52,330 nucleotides of DNA from Candidatus Komeilibacteria bacterium (GTDB lineage: Bacteria; Patescibacteriota; Patescibacteriia; UBA1558; UBA10009). This document shows, in pieces, positions 8,118-15,413 of this stretch. The notes beneath the pieces were generated by a model. That model saw only the letters and a list, made by a program, of their open reading frames with translations. It did not search any database and had not been told where the DNA came from. The stretch spans positions 1 through 52,330 of the forward strand of contig JAPLWM010000015.1 of NCBI GenBank assembly GCA_026396575.1, read 5' to 3'. The position numbers and the translations under genes were made by a program. Position 1 is the stretch's first letter, and every line of letters begins with the position of its first letter.

Positions 8118-8417
8118 TTATTTTTTAAAAATAAATTTAGTTTGTTCGCCTTGTAATTTTTTAGCCGATCTTCGGCCGGCCGAAGTTAATTTTATTTCCC
8201 TGATAAACCATTTATACCGGGTTTTTTCGCCGTAACCCACCAGCAGGCCTTTATTAATCAACCTATCGATGCTCCGGGAAATTATTTTGATCTGCTCGTC
8301 CTTGGCAGGTGCTGTTTTTTGAGTAGAATAAAATTTATCGAATCTGCTTCTTAAAATTTTACCGGCTTGGCCATAACTCTCCCTTAAAATATGTTTTTGC
8401 AAGGTAGAGAGTTTCAT
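8118..8417 (-). CDS. Small winged-helix-like protein
   Basis: 99 residues beginning MKLSTLQKHILRESY. The helix-helix-(strand) pattern with SRSIDRLINKGLLVGYGEK resembles the recognition helix and wing of PadR/MarR-like winged helices. Highly basic C-terminus. A DNA-binding role is inferred from this pattern only. It is 15 bp upstream of ybaK-like and downstream of aspS on the same strand. Confidence 0.65.
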   Translation of the reverse strand: MKLSTLQKHILRESYGQAGKILRSRFDKFYSTQKTAPAKDEQIKIISRSIDRLINKGLLVGYGEKTRYKWFIREIKLTSAGRRSAKKLQGEQTKFIFKK

Positions 8418-8431
8418 ATTGATATTGGTTA

Positions 8432-8454
8432 AGACGCAAAATTTTGCGTCTCTA
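8432..8454. repeat. Palindromic element at the end of aspS; supplies its stop codon
   Basis: AGACGCAAAATTTTGCGTCT (8432-8451) is a perfect 20-bp palindrome followed by CTAC. On the minus strand this begins GTAG, and the TAG at 8452-8454 is the aspS stop codon. The arms match the GTAG...CGC elements found inside aspS and purL. Confidence 0.85.
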
Positions 8455-9891
8455 CATCTTATTTTTTATCGTTATGCCTAATTCCTCCAACTGTTCTTTT
8501 TCCACCTCACTCGGTGAATCCATTAACGGATCTCTATTATCTGACGTTTTGGGAAAGGCCATAACTTCCCTAATTGAAGTTTCGCCGCATAAAATGGCCA
8601 CCAGCCGGTCCAAGCCAAAAGCAATGCCGCCATGAGGCGGAACGCCGTATTTAAAGGCCTCCAATAAGTGCCCGAACTTAGCCTGAATTTCTTTATCACT
8701 GTGGCCCAAAATTTCAAAAACTTTATGCAAAATCTTGGGATCATGGGTTCTAATGGAACCGCCGGCAATTTCCGAACCGTTTAACACTAAATCATATTGC
8801 CAAGCCCTGATTTTTTCCAGAGACGCATTATGATGCGTCTTTACCTTTTCCAACAATTTAAAATCTTCGGGATTAATGGCGGTAAAAGGATGATGCGTGG
8901 CGCCCCAGCGCTTATCGCCTTCCTTATATTCAAACATCGGGAAATCGGTAACCCAAACAAAAGCGAATTCATCGGGATTGTTTTTATCTTTCCTTAAATC
9001 CGGCTTGTCGGATTTGTATTTTTTCATGGCTGCCTCATAGGTCATCCTCGGAAAGGGCGCAATATATTGCGAGGACACAACATGTTGTGTCCCTACAGCC
9101 GGTTTAACCCTATTCATTACCTCAATAATTAATTTTTCGACTAAATGTAAAATTTCTTCTTGATCTACAAATGACATTTCCACGTCCAATTGGGTGAATT
9201 CGGCCTGCCGGTCGCCTCTTTGATCTTCGTCCCTAAAACAGCGAACGATTTGAAAATATTTTTCCAAACCCGCCACCATCAGCATTTGCTTGTATTGCTG
9301 GGGCGATTGGGGCAAAGCGTAAAACTTGCCCGGATAATTGCGCGAAGGCACCAAAAAGTCGCGCGCGCCTTCGGGCGTGGATTTGGATAAAAACGGGGTT
9401 TCTATTTCCAAAAAATCCTGATCGTAAAAAAACTCGCGCATGACCCTAATAACGGCATGCCTCACCTTGATATTTTTTTGCATCCGCTCGTGGCGCAAAT
9501 CCAAATAGCGGTATTTTAAGCGCAACTCCTCGTTGGCCTGGCGCTCTTCATTAACAATTTCAAAGGGCGGCGTTTCGGCTGTATTTAAAATTTTTACCGA
9601 CTTTGCCAAAACTTCAACTTCGCCGGTGGGCAATTCCTTGTTAATTTGTTTTTCCCCTCTTTTATTAACAATCCCTGTAATTTCCAAAACATATTCCGGC
9701 TTGATCGAGCTGAGCTCGATTTCATTTCCATTGGTAATTTCGCTGGGCACTAAAACCACCTGAACAAAGCCGGACCGGTCGCGCAAATCCACAAACACGA
9801 TTTTGCCCATTTTGCGCACGGTATTAACCCAGCCCTTTAAAATTACCTCCTGGCCGACTTTATTTACTGTTTCGATGTTATTTAATTTCAT
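8452..9891 (-). CDS. aspS: Aspartyl-tRNA synthetase lacking the GAD insertion domain
   Basis: Class II synthetase charging tRNA-Asp. An N-terminal OB fold (about 1-105) binds the anticodon. Motif 2 is FRDEDQRGDRQAEFTQLDVE, motif 3 is GIAFGLDRLVAILCG, and the bacterial blocks SDKPDLR and DFPMF are present. In bacterial AspRS about 120 residues of GAD domain separate those two blocks; here only about 16 residues do, so the protein is 479 residues instead of about 590. Two palindromic elements are translated within it (VGTQHVVSSQYIAP at 9055-9096 and KTHHNAS at 8821-8844), and a third palindrome provides the stop codon. Confidence 0.95.
   Translation of the reverse strand: MKLNNIETVNKVGQEVILKGWVNTVRKMGKIVFVDLRDRSGFVQVVLVPSEITNGNEIELSSIKPEYVLEITGIVNKRGEKQINKELPTGEVEVLAKSVKILNTAETPPFEIVNEERQANEELRLKYRYLDLRHERMQKNIKVRHAVIRVMREFFYDQDFLEIETPFLSKSTPEGARDFLVPSRNYPGKFYALPQSPQQYKQMLMVAGLEKYFQIVRCFRDEDQRGDRQAEFTQLDVEMSFVDQEEILHLVEKLIIEVMNRVKPAVGTQHVVSSQYIAPFPRMTYEAAMKKYKSDKPDLRKDKNNPDEFAFVWVTDFPMFEYKEGDKRWGATHHPFTAINPEDFKLLEKVKTHHNASLEKIRAWQYDLVLNGSEIAGGSIRTHDPKILHKVFEILGHSDKEIQAKFGHLLEAFKYGVPPHGGIAFGLDRLVAILCGETSIREVMAFPKTSDNRDPLMDSPSEVEKEQLEELGITIKNKM
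8821..8844. repeat. Palindromic element inside aspS (short form)
   Basis: AGACGCAT and ATGCGTCT (8821-8840) surround a four-base centre, with flanking TTAC. Read on minus it begins GTAAAGACGC and adds V-K-T-H-H-N-A-S to AspRS. It looks like a single-arm relative of the 42-bp element. Confidence 0.75.
9055..9096 (-). repeat. 42-bp bipartite palindromic element inside aspS (copy 1 of 4)
   Basis: On minus it starts GTAGGGACACAACATG, forms a first palindrome to GTGTCC, then TCGC and a second palindrome closing GCGCCC. It is exactly 42 bases and encodes 14 residues VGTQHVVSSQYIAP between KPA and FPRMTY of AspRS. Copies in the same frame lie at 24059-24100 and 24236-24277. Confidence 0.9.
9704..9720. 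repeat. Palindrome ATCGAGCTGAGCTCGAT in aspS
   Basis: A 17-bp palindrome in the aspS coding region, encoding IELSS. An almost identical 16-bp sequence occurs in the rpmB leader (33900-33915). It could be a small dispersed element, but the codons are also plausible native AspRS sequence. Confidence 0.45.
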
Positions 9892-9922
9892 AATTTAATA
9901 TTTAATTTTATCCACAACCCTA

Positions 9923-9950
9923 TTGACTAATTATCTAAATCTGCTATGAT
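9923..9950 (+). promoter_or_regulatory. Promoter for the small-RNA candidate
   Basis: TTGACT (9923-9928), a 16-bp spacer and TATGAT (9945-9950), close to sigma70 consensus. Predicted start near 9957. It points into a region with no plus-strand coding frame. Confidence 0.7.
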
Positions 9951-9956
9951 ACCAAT

Positions 9957-10008
9957 ATCACCAGGAAGGAGCACTTCTAGAGGTTTTGTCCTCTAGCGGT
10001 GCTTTTTC
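9957..10008 (+). ncRNA. Candidate small RNA of about 50 nt
   Basis: Downstream of a good promoter the transcript would read a purine-rich single-stranded part (CACCAGGAAGG, resembling a Shine-Dalgarno), then a strong hairpin: AGCAC (9970-9974) and CTAGAGG (9977-9983) pair with CCTCTAG (9990-9996) and GTGCT (9999-10003), ending in six T's. The T-run exists only on the plus strand. No start codon follows, so this is either a tiny independent RNA or a decoy/attenuated transcript. It lies between the divergent-facing 5' end of aspS and the 3' end of the NYN gene. I know of no named RNA family with this structure. Confidence 0.5.
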
Positions 10009-10489
10009 ATTTATACTCCAATTTTTGCCTTAAATTATTCATAAATTCTATTTTCGGGCCGGCTGATATTTTAAGCAAACTTGAACATTTATCTCTATTT
10101 GGACTTAAAACCAACTCTAATTTATCCTGTTCTTTTAAATACCTAACCAAACTGTAAAAATCTCCGTCGCTAGAAACAATAACCGCCTTATCGTATTCTT
10201 TCAAATCCATCATTGCCTGTAAAACCAAATCGGCGTCAACGTTGCCCTTAACCACCGTGTTCTGCAAAACTGGTTTAAAAATCAATACATAGCCGACTTC
10301 CTGCAAAGCTTTATATAAATCCCTGTTATTCGGTATATAACCAATGAATAGATAGGCCTTAACTATTTGATATTTTTCTTCCAAATAAACCCTAAACTTT
10401 CTAAAACTTAATTTCCAGCCCAACTTTTGAACGCCTAAATTTAAATTCTGGCTATCAATGAACGCATAGTTTTTTAAATCGCTTTTCAT
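10007..10489 (-). CDS. NYN-domain (LabA/DUF88, PIN-like) nuclease protein
   Basis: 160 residues. FIDSQNLNLG near the start carries Asp12, KGNVDADLVLQAM carries further acidic residues, and SSDGDFYSLVRYL is the third block; these are the metal-site motifs of NYN domains, PIN-fold RNases that often act on structured RNA. It follows asnS by 27 bp and is likely in the same transcript. It ends in TGA, evidence for a standard stop use of that codon. Confidence 0.87.
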   Translation of the reverse strand: MKSDLKNYAFIDSQNLNLGVQKLGWKLSFRKFRVYLEEKYQIVKAYLFIGYIPNNRDLYKALQEVGYVLIFKPVLQNTVVKGNVDADLVLQAMMDLKEYDKAVIVSSDGDFYSLVRYLKEQDKLELVLSPNRDKCSSLLKISAGPKIEFMNNLRQKLEYK

Positions 10490-10516
10490 ACGGTTTAAAA
10501 ATTAATTGTTAATTAT

Positions 10517-11806
10517 CTATGGTCTTATCCTATTAATCATTCTAGGAAAAGGTATGGTTTCCCTAACATGATGCGTACCGCTGATCCAGCCCACCAAACG
10601 TTCCAAGCCAACGCCAAAACCGCTGTGCGGCACTGATCCATATTTTCTTAAATCCAAATACCATTGAAAATCGGGCACGGATAATTTTTGTTCCTTAATC
10701 CGTTTCAATAAAGTATCGTAATCGTCTTCCCTTTGCGAACCGCCGATAATTTCACCGAATCCTTCGGGTGCAATTAAATCGTCGCATAAAGCGATTTTAT
10801 CGGACTTATCGCACTTCATATAAAAGGCCTTAATAGCCGCTGGCCATTTTTCCACAAAAATCGGCACCTCGCTATCCTGGGTTAATAAAGTTTCGTCATC
10901 GCCGCCCAAATCGTCATCGGCTTTAATATCCGAACCCAGCTTGTTAAGTTTTTTAACCGCTTCGGCATGGGTAATCCTGCCGAACGGCGCTTTAATCTTT
11001 TTCAATGGCTCAAGATCTCTTTCTAAAATTTCCAGCTCTTTGGCATTTTCCGCTAAAACTTTTTGAATCACAAAACAAATCAGCTCTTCCTGGATTTTCA
11101 TGTTTTCTTCGTGTTCCACAAAAGCGGCTTCGGCATCCATCATCCAGAACTCGGTTAAATGCCTGCGGGTTTTAGATTTTTCAGCGCGGAAAACCGGGCC
11201 GAAATCAAACACTTTGCCATGGCTAAAAATCGCCGCTTCAATATACAACTGCCCCGATTGCGCCAAATAGGCCTTGCCTAGATCAAAATATTCCAATTCA
11301 AACAAGGTAGTGGTGCCTTCACAGGCATTGGGCGTTAAAATCGGCGAATCTATTTTAATGTAGCCGCCTTTGTTTAAAAATTCGTAAATGGCATTAATAA
11401 CCGTATTTCTGATTCTTTGAATGGCCCACTGTTTGCCCGATCTTAACCACAAATGCCGGTTATCCAATAAAAAATCCGGGCCATGGTCTTTTTTGCCAAT
11501 GGGATATTCTTGGGAAATTTGGACGATTTTTATTTCCGCCACCTGCAGCTCGTATTCTTCCTTTTTAGGATGTTTGGAAATTTTGCCGCTAAGCTCAACC
11601 GAACTTTCCAAAGTGATTTTTTCGCACTCCTGCCAAACTTTGGCGGAAACTTCGGCTTTATTGACAATAGCCTGGATAAAGCCCAAACCGTCGCGGATTT
11701 GCAAAAAATACAAGCTGCCGCTGGAACGGAAGTTATAAACCCAGCCCTTAATTAATGCTTCTTGCCCTAAAAATTCAGGGGCTTTGTTGATGGTAATTTT
11801 TGTCAT
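10517..11806 (-). CDS. asnS: Asparaginyl-tRNA synthetase
   Basis: Class II synthetase charging tRNA-Asn; 429 residues. An N-terminal OB fold (about 1-110) is followed by the catalytic core with motif 2 FRAEKSKTRRHLTEFWMMD (the TRRHLTEF form separates AsnRS from AspRS) and motif 3 GFGVGLERLVGWISG. Ends FPRMINRIRP as is usual. It has its own promoter just upstream, with a predicted leader of only about six bases. Confidence 0.96.
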   Translation of the reverse strand: MTKITINKAPEFLGQEALIKGWVYNFRSSGSLYFLQIRDGLGFIQAIVNKAEVSAKVWQECEKITLESSVELSGKISKHPKKEEYELQVAEIKIVQISQEYPIGKKDHGPDFLLDNRHLWLRSGKQWAIQRIRNTVINAIYEFLNKGGYIKIDSPILTPNACEGTTTLFELEYFDLGKAYLAQSGQLYIEAAIFSHGKVFDFGPVFRAEKSKTRRHLTEFWMMDAEAAFVEHEENMKIQEELICFVIQKVLAENAKELEILERDLEPLKKIKAPFGRITHAEAVKKLNKLGSDIKADDDLGGDDETLLTQDSEVPIFVEKWPAAIKAFYMKCDKSDKIALCDDLIAPEGFGEIIGGSQREDDYDTLLKRIKEQKLSVPDFQWYLDLRKYGSVPHSGFGVGLERLVGWISGTHHVRETIPFPRMINRIRP

Positions 11807-11818
11807 AATCGTAAATTA

Positions 11819-11847
11819 ATTATACTATTTTATTATGACTTTGTAAA
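11819..11847 (-). promoter_or_regulatory. asnS promoter
   Basis: On minus, TTTACA (11842-11847), a 17-bp spacer and TATAAT (11819-11824). The predicted start near 11812 leaves a 5' leader of about six bases before the ATG at 11806, so the mRNA is close to leaderless. Confidence 0.8.
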
Positions 11848-11872
11848 CAAAAACCGGGTCTTGTGGACCCGG
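11843..11872 (-). terminator. Terminator after the rluB-like gene
   Basis: CCGGGTC (11854-11860) pairs with GACCCGG (11866-11872), followed on minus by TTTTTGTTTAC. It ends the transcript carrying rluB and overlaps the -35 of asnS. Confidence 0.85.
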
Positions 11873-11892
11873 CTTAAAATTTATATAAAAAG

Positions 11893-12579
11893 TTAAATAA
11901 ACTCCTTGATTTCTTTGGCCGTTAGCTTGCGCCACTTGCCAACAGGCAAATCACCCAAATCAAAACTGCCCACCCTGATTCGTTTAAGCTCCCTAACATT
12001 GGAGCCCAAAACCTCGCACATTCTCCTGATTTGCCTGTTCCAGCCCTGATGAATGGTAATCTTGAATTCATGGTTGTTTAAGCGTTCCACTTTATCGCCC
12101 TTGGCCACGCCTTCCTGCAGCTTTACTCCCCTTTTTAAGGAATTAATAAACTGCTCATTAATCAGCTGGTCCACTTTTACCTGATATTCTTTGGCATGCC
12201 AAAACTTGGGATGGGTCAAGCGGTTGGCAAAATCGCCGTCATTGGTTAAAAAAATCAAACCCGAAGAATGCACGTCCAAGCGGCCAACCGGAAAAATCCG
12301 TTCCGGATAATTAACGGCTTTAATGATATTATCGGAACTATTGGGATCGGCGGTGCAAATTATGCCCACCGGCTTATGGTAAGCCAGATAAACCTTGGTT
12401 GCCAGGGGTTTAATTAAGCGATTATTAACTTTAACCGTATCGCCCTCGTTAACCTGCTCCCCCAAAACCGCTTTTTGCCCGTTTAAAAAAACACGGCCGG
12501 ATTTTATCAGTTCATCGGCCGCCCGGCGCGACCCCAAGCCGGCTTGGGCTAAATATCTGTTAAGGCGTATTGTAGCCAT
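11893..12579 (-). CDS. RsuA/RluB-family pseudouridine synthase
   Basis: 228 residues. An N-terminal S4 RNA-binding domain (RLNRYLAQAGLGSRRAADELI, about 1-60) precedes a synthase core with the catalytic block GRLDVHSSGLIFLTNDGD, where the Asp is the nucleophile. NRQIRRMCEVLG is the third conserved block. It isomerises a uridine in rRNA; which site (23S 2605-like or 16S 516-like) is not decidable here. The start is 2 bp after the stop of the GerMN lipoprotein gene. Confidence 0.92.
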   Translation of the reverse strand: MATIRLNRYLAQAGLGSRRAADELIKSGRVFLNGQKAVLGEQVNEGDTVKVNNRLIKPLATKVYLAYHKPVGIICTADPNSSDNIIKAVNYPERIFPVGRLDVHSSGLIFLTNDGDFANRLTHPKFWHAKEYQVKVDQLINEQFINSLKRGVKLQEGVAKGDKVERLNNHEFKITIHQGWNRQIRRMCEVLGSNVRELKRIRVGSFDLGDLPVGKWRKLTAKEIKEFI

Positions 12580-12581
12580 AA

Positions 12582-13520
12582 TTAAGGTTGTAAAGCTGTA
12601 TCACTGCGGCCTTCCACTTGGATTTCCACGCTTTTAATGCGCAAAGCCGAAACTTCGCTTAAAGCGGTTAAAGTTTTTTCTATCTGGCTTCTTCTTAAAG
12701 ACATTAAACAGCTGCCCCCGCCCGAATTAAGCTCGGTGGAAAAATTAACAATCGCTTTGTTATCCTCATAGCCGTAAGAATAAAGCCGGGTATTGATGGG
12801 AATGCCGCTGGCCAAGTTTTCCCGCGATAAATCTTCGGGTACGGATAATTGCAATAATAATTTCATGACATAAGGAATTAGAGCCAAATCTTCATCGGGC
12901 CGGTCAATGGCCACGGCTTTTACCGTGGTGGCTTCGCAGTCGGTGTTATTGAATTTATTGGCGGCAAAATACAGTTTTAAAACCACTTTCTTGCTTTGAC
13001 TGGCCGCAGGTGCCGCAATTTTAACAAAAGAAAAATTATCCAAAAAATCGGTAAAATCCTGCGAACCGGGATGATTGGTTTTAATGGCCAATAAATAATT
13101 GCCGCTCTCCGCTAAAATAAATTCCACTCGGTCGGCCGCTTGATCGGCTTTAAGCGCGCCTAAAATTCTGTCGCCCAAATTGCCGTTAAGCTGGGTTTGC
13201 GATTGGCTTTCGATGGTATAAGACTCTGATAACGCTTTCTGTTCCCAGCCATTTAACAAAGTTACCGTTATTAATTCCGCATTATTGCTAAAAGTAACCT
13301 GGTCTTTAAACTCCTTGAATTTGCCGGTACTTTGTTCAGCCGCGGTCCAATTGGCCAAATACTTGACCGACCAGGAAAAATCTCCCAATTTCTGGCTGGC
13401 ATAGGTTTTATAGGTAATTTGCGGTTCAGCCGGCTTACCCGCCTGCCGATTGCGGTTAAAAAAACAACCGCCTAAAATAAGAAGCAATAATAGGGCAATT
13501 AACAGTTTTTTATTCATCAT
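12582..13520 (-). CDS. Lipoprotein with C-terminal GerMN domain
   Basis: 312 residues. The signal peptide ends in a lipobox (LILGGC, Cys19). A middle region (about 35-165) resembles a PsbP/Mog1-like fold pattern, and the C-terminal 140 residues fit GerMN: VVLKLYFAANKF, a helix with ALIPYVMKLLLQ, and a Gly-rich GGGSCLMSLRRSQIEKTL block. GerMN domains are extracytoplasmic and of unclear biochemical role in non-sporulating bacteria. It sits between purH and rluB with 2-4 bp gaps. Confidence 0.8.
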   Translation of the reverse strand: MMNKKLLIALLLLLILGGCFFNRNRQAGKPAEPQITYKTYASQKLGDFSWSVKYLANWTAAEQSTGKFKEFKDQVTFSNNAELITVTLLNGWEQKALSESYTIESQSQTQLNGNLGDRILGALKADQAADRVEFILAESGNYLLAIKTNHPGSQDFTDFLDNFSFVKIAAPAASQSKKVVLKLYFAANKFNNTDCEATTVKAVAIDRPDEDLALIPYVMKLLLQLSVPEDLSRENLASGIPINTRLYSYGYEDNKAIVNFSTELNSGGGSCLMSLRRSQIEKTLTALSEVSALRIKSVEIQVEGRSDTALQP

Positions 13521-13524
13521 TTTA

Positions 13525-15117
13525 TTAGTGATTAAACGTTCTGACGCCGGTAAAAACCATGCTTAACTTATACCCATTTGCCGCGGCAATAACTTCATGA
13601 TCATGAATGGAACCGCCGGGTTGTATTATGGATTCTATCCCAACCTTGGCCAATTTGTCAATTGAGTCGGCAAAGGGGAAAAAACCGTCGGAAGCGGCCA
13701 CGGCGCCCTTGGCTTTATCGCCCGCTTTGCCAATGGCGATATCCGCCGAAACCACTCTGGACATTTGTCCGGCGCCAATGCCGACCGTAACGCCGCCAGC
13801 AGCTAAAACAATGGCATTGGATTTTACGTGCTTGGCCACAAGACACGCAAACAGCAAATCTGCCAGCTGTTTGGCGGTTGGCTTGGCCTTGGTAACGGTT
13901 TTTAAATCTTTCGCGGTAAGCTGGCAATTATCATGGTCTTGAACCAATAATCCACCTTGAATTCTTCTGTAATCTTTCCGCCTTCGCTCGCTAGAGCGAG
14001 CTTCGGCGGATAAATATTCTTTATTTAATGCCTTCAACTTTAATAATCTGATGTTTTTCTTTTGTTCCAAAATTTTCAAAGCAACTGGATCGTAATCCGG
14101 CGCCATAACCACTTCGGCGAAAACCTTGCTTATTTCTTCAGCAATTTGAGGAGCGCACTCTCTGTTTAAAACAATAATGCCGCCGAAAGCCGATAAGCTA
14201 TCCGCCTGATAAGCGCGCACAAAAGCGTCGGTAATATTTTCAGCCACGGCTACTCCGCAAGGATTGGCGTGCTTAATAACCGCTGCTGCCGGTTGGTCGA
14301 ATTCCTTGATTAAATTTAAAGCGGCATCGGCATCCATAATGTTGTTATAGGAAAGCTCTTTGCCGTGCAAAATTTCGGCATTAACAATGCTTGAACCGGT
14401 AAAGCCGGGCTCCTTGTACCAAGCCGCGGTTTGGTGCGGATTTTCGCCGTATCTTAAATCGGAGATTTTTTCAAAAGACAAATTTAAATTTTTATTATCT
14501 GAAAAATAATCGGCAATGGCTTTATCGTAACCTGCGGCATGAATAAACGCCTTTTTCGCTAGTTCTTTTCTAAATCCCAATAACTCTTCGGTTTTAAGTT
14601 TTCCCCCTTCGCTCTTCGAGCTACGGAGGACAAGTAAGTTTTTAGTTTTTAGTTTTTTTACAACTTCATTATAATCTTCAGGATCAACCGCCACCATAAC
14701 CGATTGATAATTTTTGGCCGCCGCCCTAATTAAGGATACTCCGCCAATATCGATGTTTTCTATAATTTCTTCTTCGGTAACGCCGGGCTTGGCTACGGTT
14801 TCGAAAAATGGATAAAGGTTGCAAACCACCAGATCTATTAAATCAATTTGATTATTCTTGGCTTGGGCTAAATGTTCTTTTTTAGAACGATCGGCCAAGA
14901 TGCCGCCAAAAACAACCGGATGCAAGGTTTTAACCCGGCCGTCCATAATTTCAGGAAAGCCGGTAATTTCCTCGATTTTTTTTAAATTTTTAAGGCCGGC
15001 TTTAGTTAAGGCCGCAAAAGTGCCGCCGGTGGAAATAATTTCCCAACCTTGGGCTGATAATTTTTTGGCAAATTCTATCAGGCCGGTTTTATTGTAAACA
15101 CTGATTAAAGCGCGCAT
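13525..15117 (-). CDS. purH: Bifunctional AICAR transformylase / IMP cyclohydrolase
   Basis: Last two steps to IMP. The N-terminal MGS-like cyclohydrolase (about 1-195) has TGGTFAAL and DGRVKTLHP; the transformylase part has RYGENPHQ, VIKHANPCGVA with the catalytic Lys-His, and PGGSIHDHEVIAAA near the C-terminus. 530 residues, normal length. Three repeats are translated inside: a 34-bp palindrome (SAEARSSERRR), a 29-bp palindrome (LRSSKSEGG) and a heptameric A-rich repeat just before the second. Both insert sites lie in regions that vary between species. Confidence 0.96.
   Translation of the reverse strand: MRALISVYNKTGLIEFAKKLSAQGWEIISTGGTFAALTKAGLKNLKKIEEITGFPEIMDGRVKTLHPVVFGGILADRSKKEHLAQAKNNQIDLIDLVVCNLYPFFETVAKPGVTEEEIIENIDIGGVSLIRAAAKNYQSVMVAVDPEDYNEVVKKLKTKNLLVLRSSKSEGGKLKTEELLGFRKELAKKAFIHAAGYDKAIADYFSDNKNLNLSFEKISDLRYGENPHQTAAWYKEPGFTGSSIVNAEILHGKELSYNNIMDADAALNLIKEFDQPAAAVIKHANPCGVAVAENITDAFVRAYQADSLSAFGGIIVLNRECAPQIAEEISKVFAEVVMAPDYDPVALKILEQKKNIRLLKLKALNKEYLSAEARSSERRRKDYRRIQGGLLVQDHDNCQLTAKDLKTVTKAKPTAKQLADLLFACLVAKHVKSNAIVLAAGGVTVGIGAGQMSRVVSADIAIGKAGDKAKGAVAASDGFFPFADSIDKLAKVGIESIIQPGGSIHDHEVIAAANGYKLSMVFTGVRTFNH
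13977..14010. repeat. 34-bp palindromic element inside purH (TCCGCC family)
   Basis: Read on minus it begins TCCGCCGAAGCTCGC and ends GCGAGCGAAGGCGGA. It encodes S-A-E-A-R-S-S-E-R-R-R within PurH. The outer arms match the element at 7580-7605. Confidence 0.85.
14602..14630. repeat. 29-bp palindromic element inside purH (second copy)
   Basis: On minus it begins TCCTCCGTAGCTCG and ends GAGCGAAGGGGGA; one arm has diverged. It encodes L-R-S-S-K-S-E-G-G and is preceded on minus by a tandem heptamer (14638-14660). Confidence 0.75.
14638..14660. repeat. Tandem heptamer inside purH
   Basis: GTTTTTA repeats at 14638-14644 and 14645-14651 with a partial third copy. On minus this encodes KKLKTKN. It abuts the palindrome at 14602-14630. 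Confidence 0.6.
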
Positions 15118-15119
15118 GA

Positions 15120-15148
15120 TTGACTAATATTTAATAATAAATTAAGAT
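15120..15148 (+). promoter_or_regulatory. Promoter candidate for the 55-residue gene
   Basis: TTGACT (15120-15125), a 17-bp spacer and TAAGAT (15143-15148), reading away from purH. Predicted start near 15155, giving a leader of about 37 bases with AAGGA at 15179-15183, upstream of the ATG at 15192. Confidence 0.6.
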
Positions 15149-15191
15149 AGTGATAATTTGTAACAATTCACCAACCGTAAGGAAAAACAAC

Positions 15192-15359
15192 ATGTCCGAT
15201 AATATGGACAAAACATCAACTGCCTCGAGTGATCAATCCAACAAGCCGCCGGTGCCATCGGCCGAAGTTCAGGAAATGCTTGATTTTGTTCATAAATGCA
15301 GGAGAATAGTGCCAGATCATGTTCCGGAACCACCCAGCCATGATCTTATGGATAAATAA
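15192..15359 (+). CDS. Small soluble protein, unknown function
   Basis: 55 residues starting MSDNMDKTSTASSDQSNKPP. Support for a real gene: it has a promoter, an AAGGA ribosome site and a strong terminator of its own, and it is oriented against the purine genes on both sides. The N-terminal half is Ser/Thr/Pro-rich and probably disordered; the C-terminal half has a short helix (SAEVQEMLDFVHKCRRI) and one cysteine. An in-frame ATG at 15150 lacks a ribosome site and overlaps the promoter. Not recognised. Confidence 0.6.
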   Translation: MSDNMDKTSTASSDQSNKPPVPSAEVQEMLDFVHKCRRIVPDHVPEPPSHDLMDK

Positions 15360-15382
15360 CTACGCACAATGCAGGCACTCTG

Positions 15383-15413
15383 GCCATTGGTTTTTAAACT
15401 GATGGCTTTTTTT
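15383..15413 (+). terminator. Terminator after the 55-residue gene
   Basis: GCCATTGGTT (15383-15392) pairs with AACTGATGGC (15397-15406) including two G-U pairs, followed by seven T's. It ends where the stop codon of purN begins on the other strand. Confidence 0.8.

Noticed and set aside
15142..15333. Minus-strand open frame between purH and purN
   Set aside because: Antisense to the 55-residue gene, with no ribosome site; the plus-strand reading has promoter, SD and terminator.
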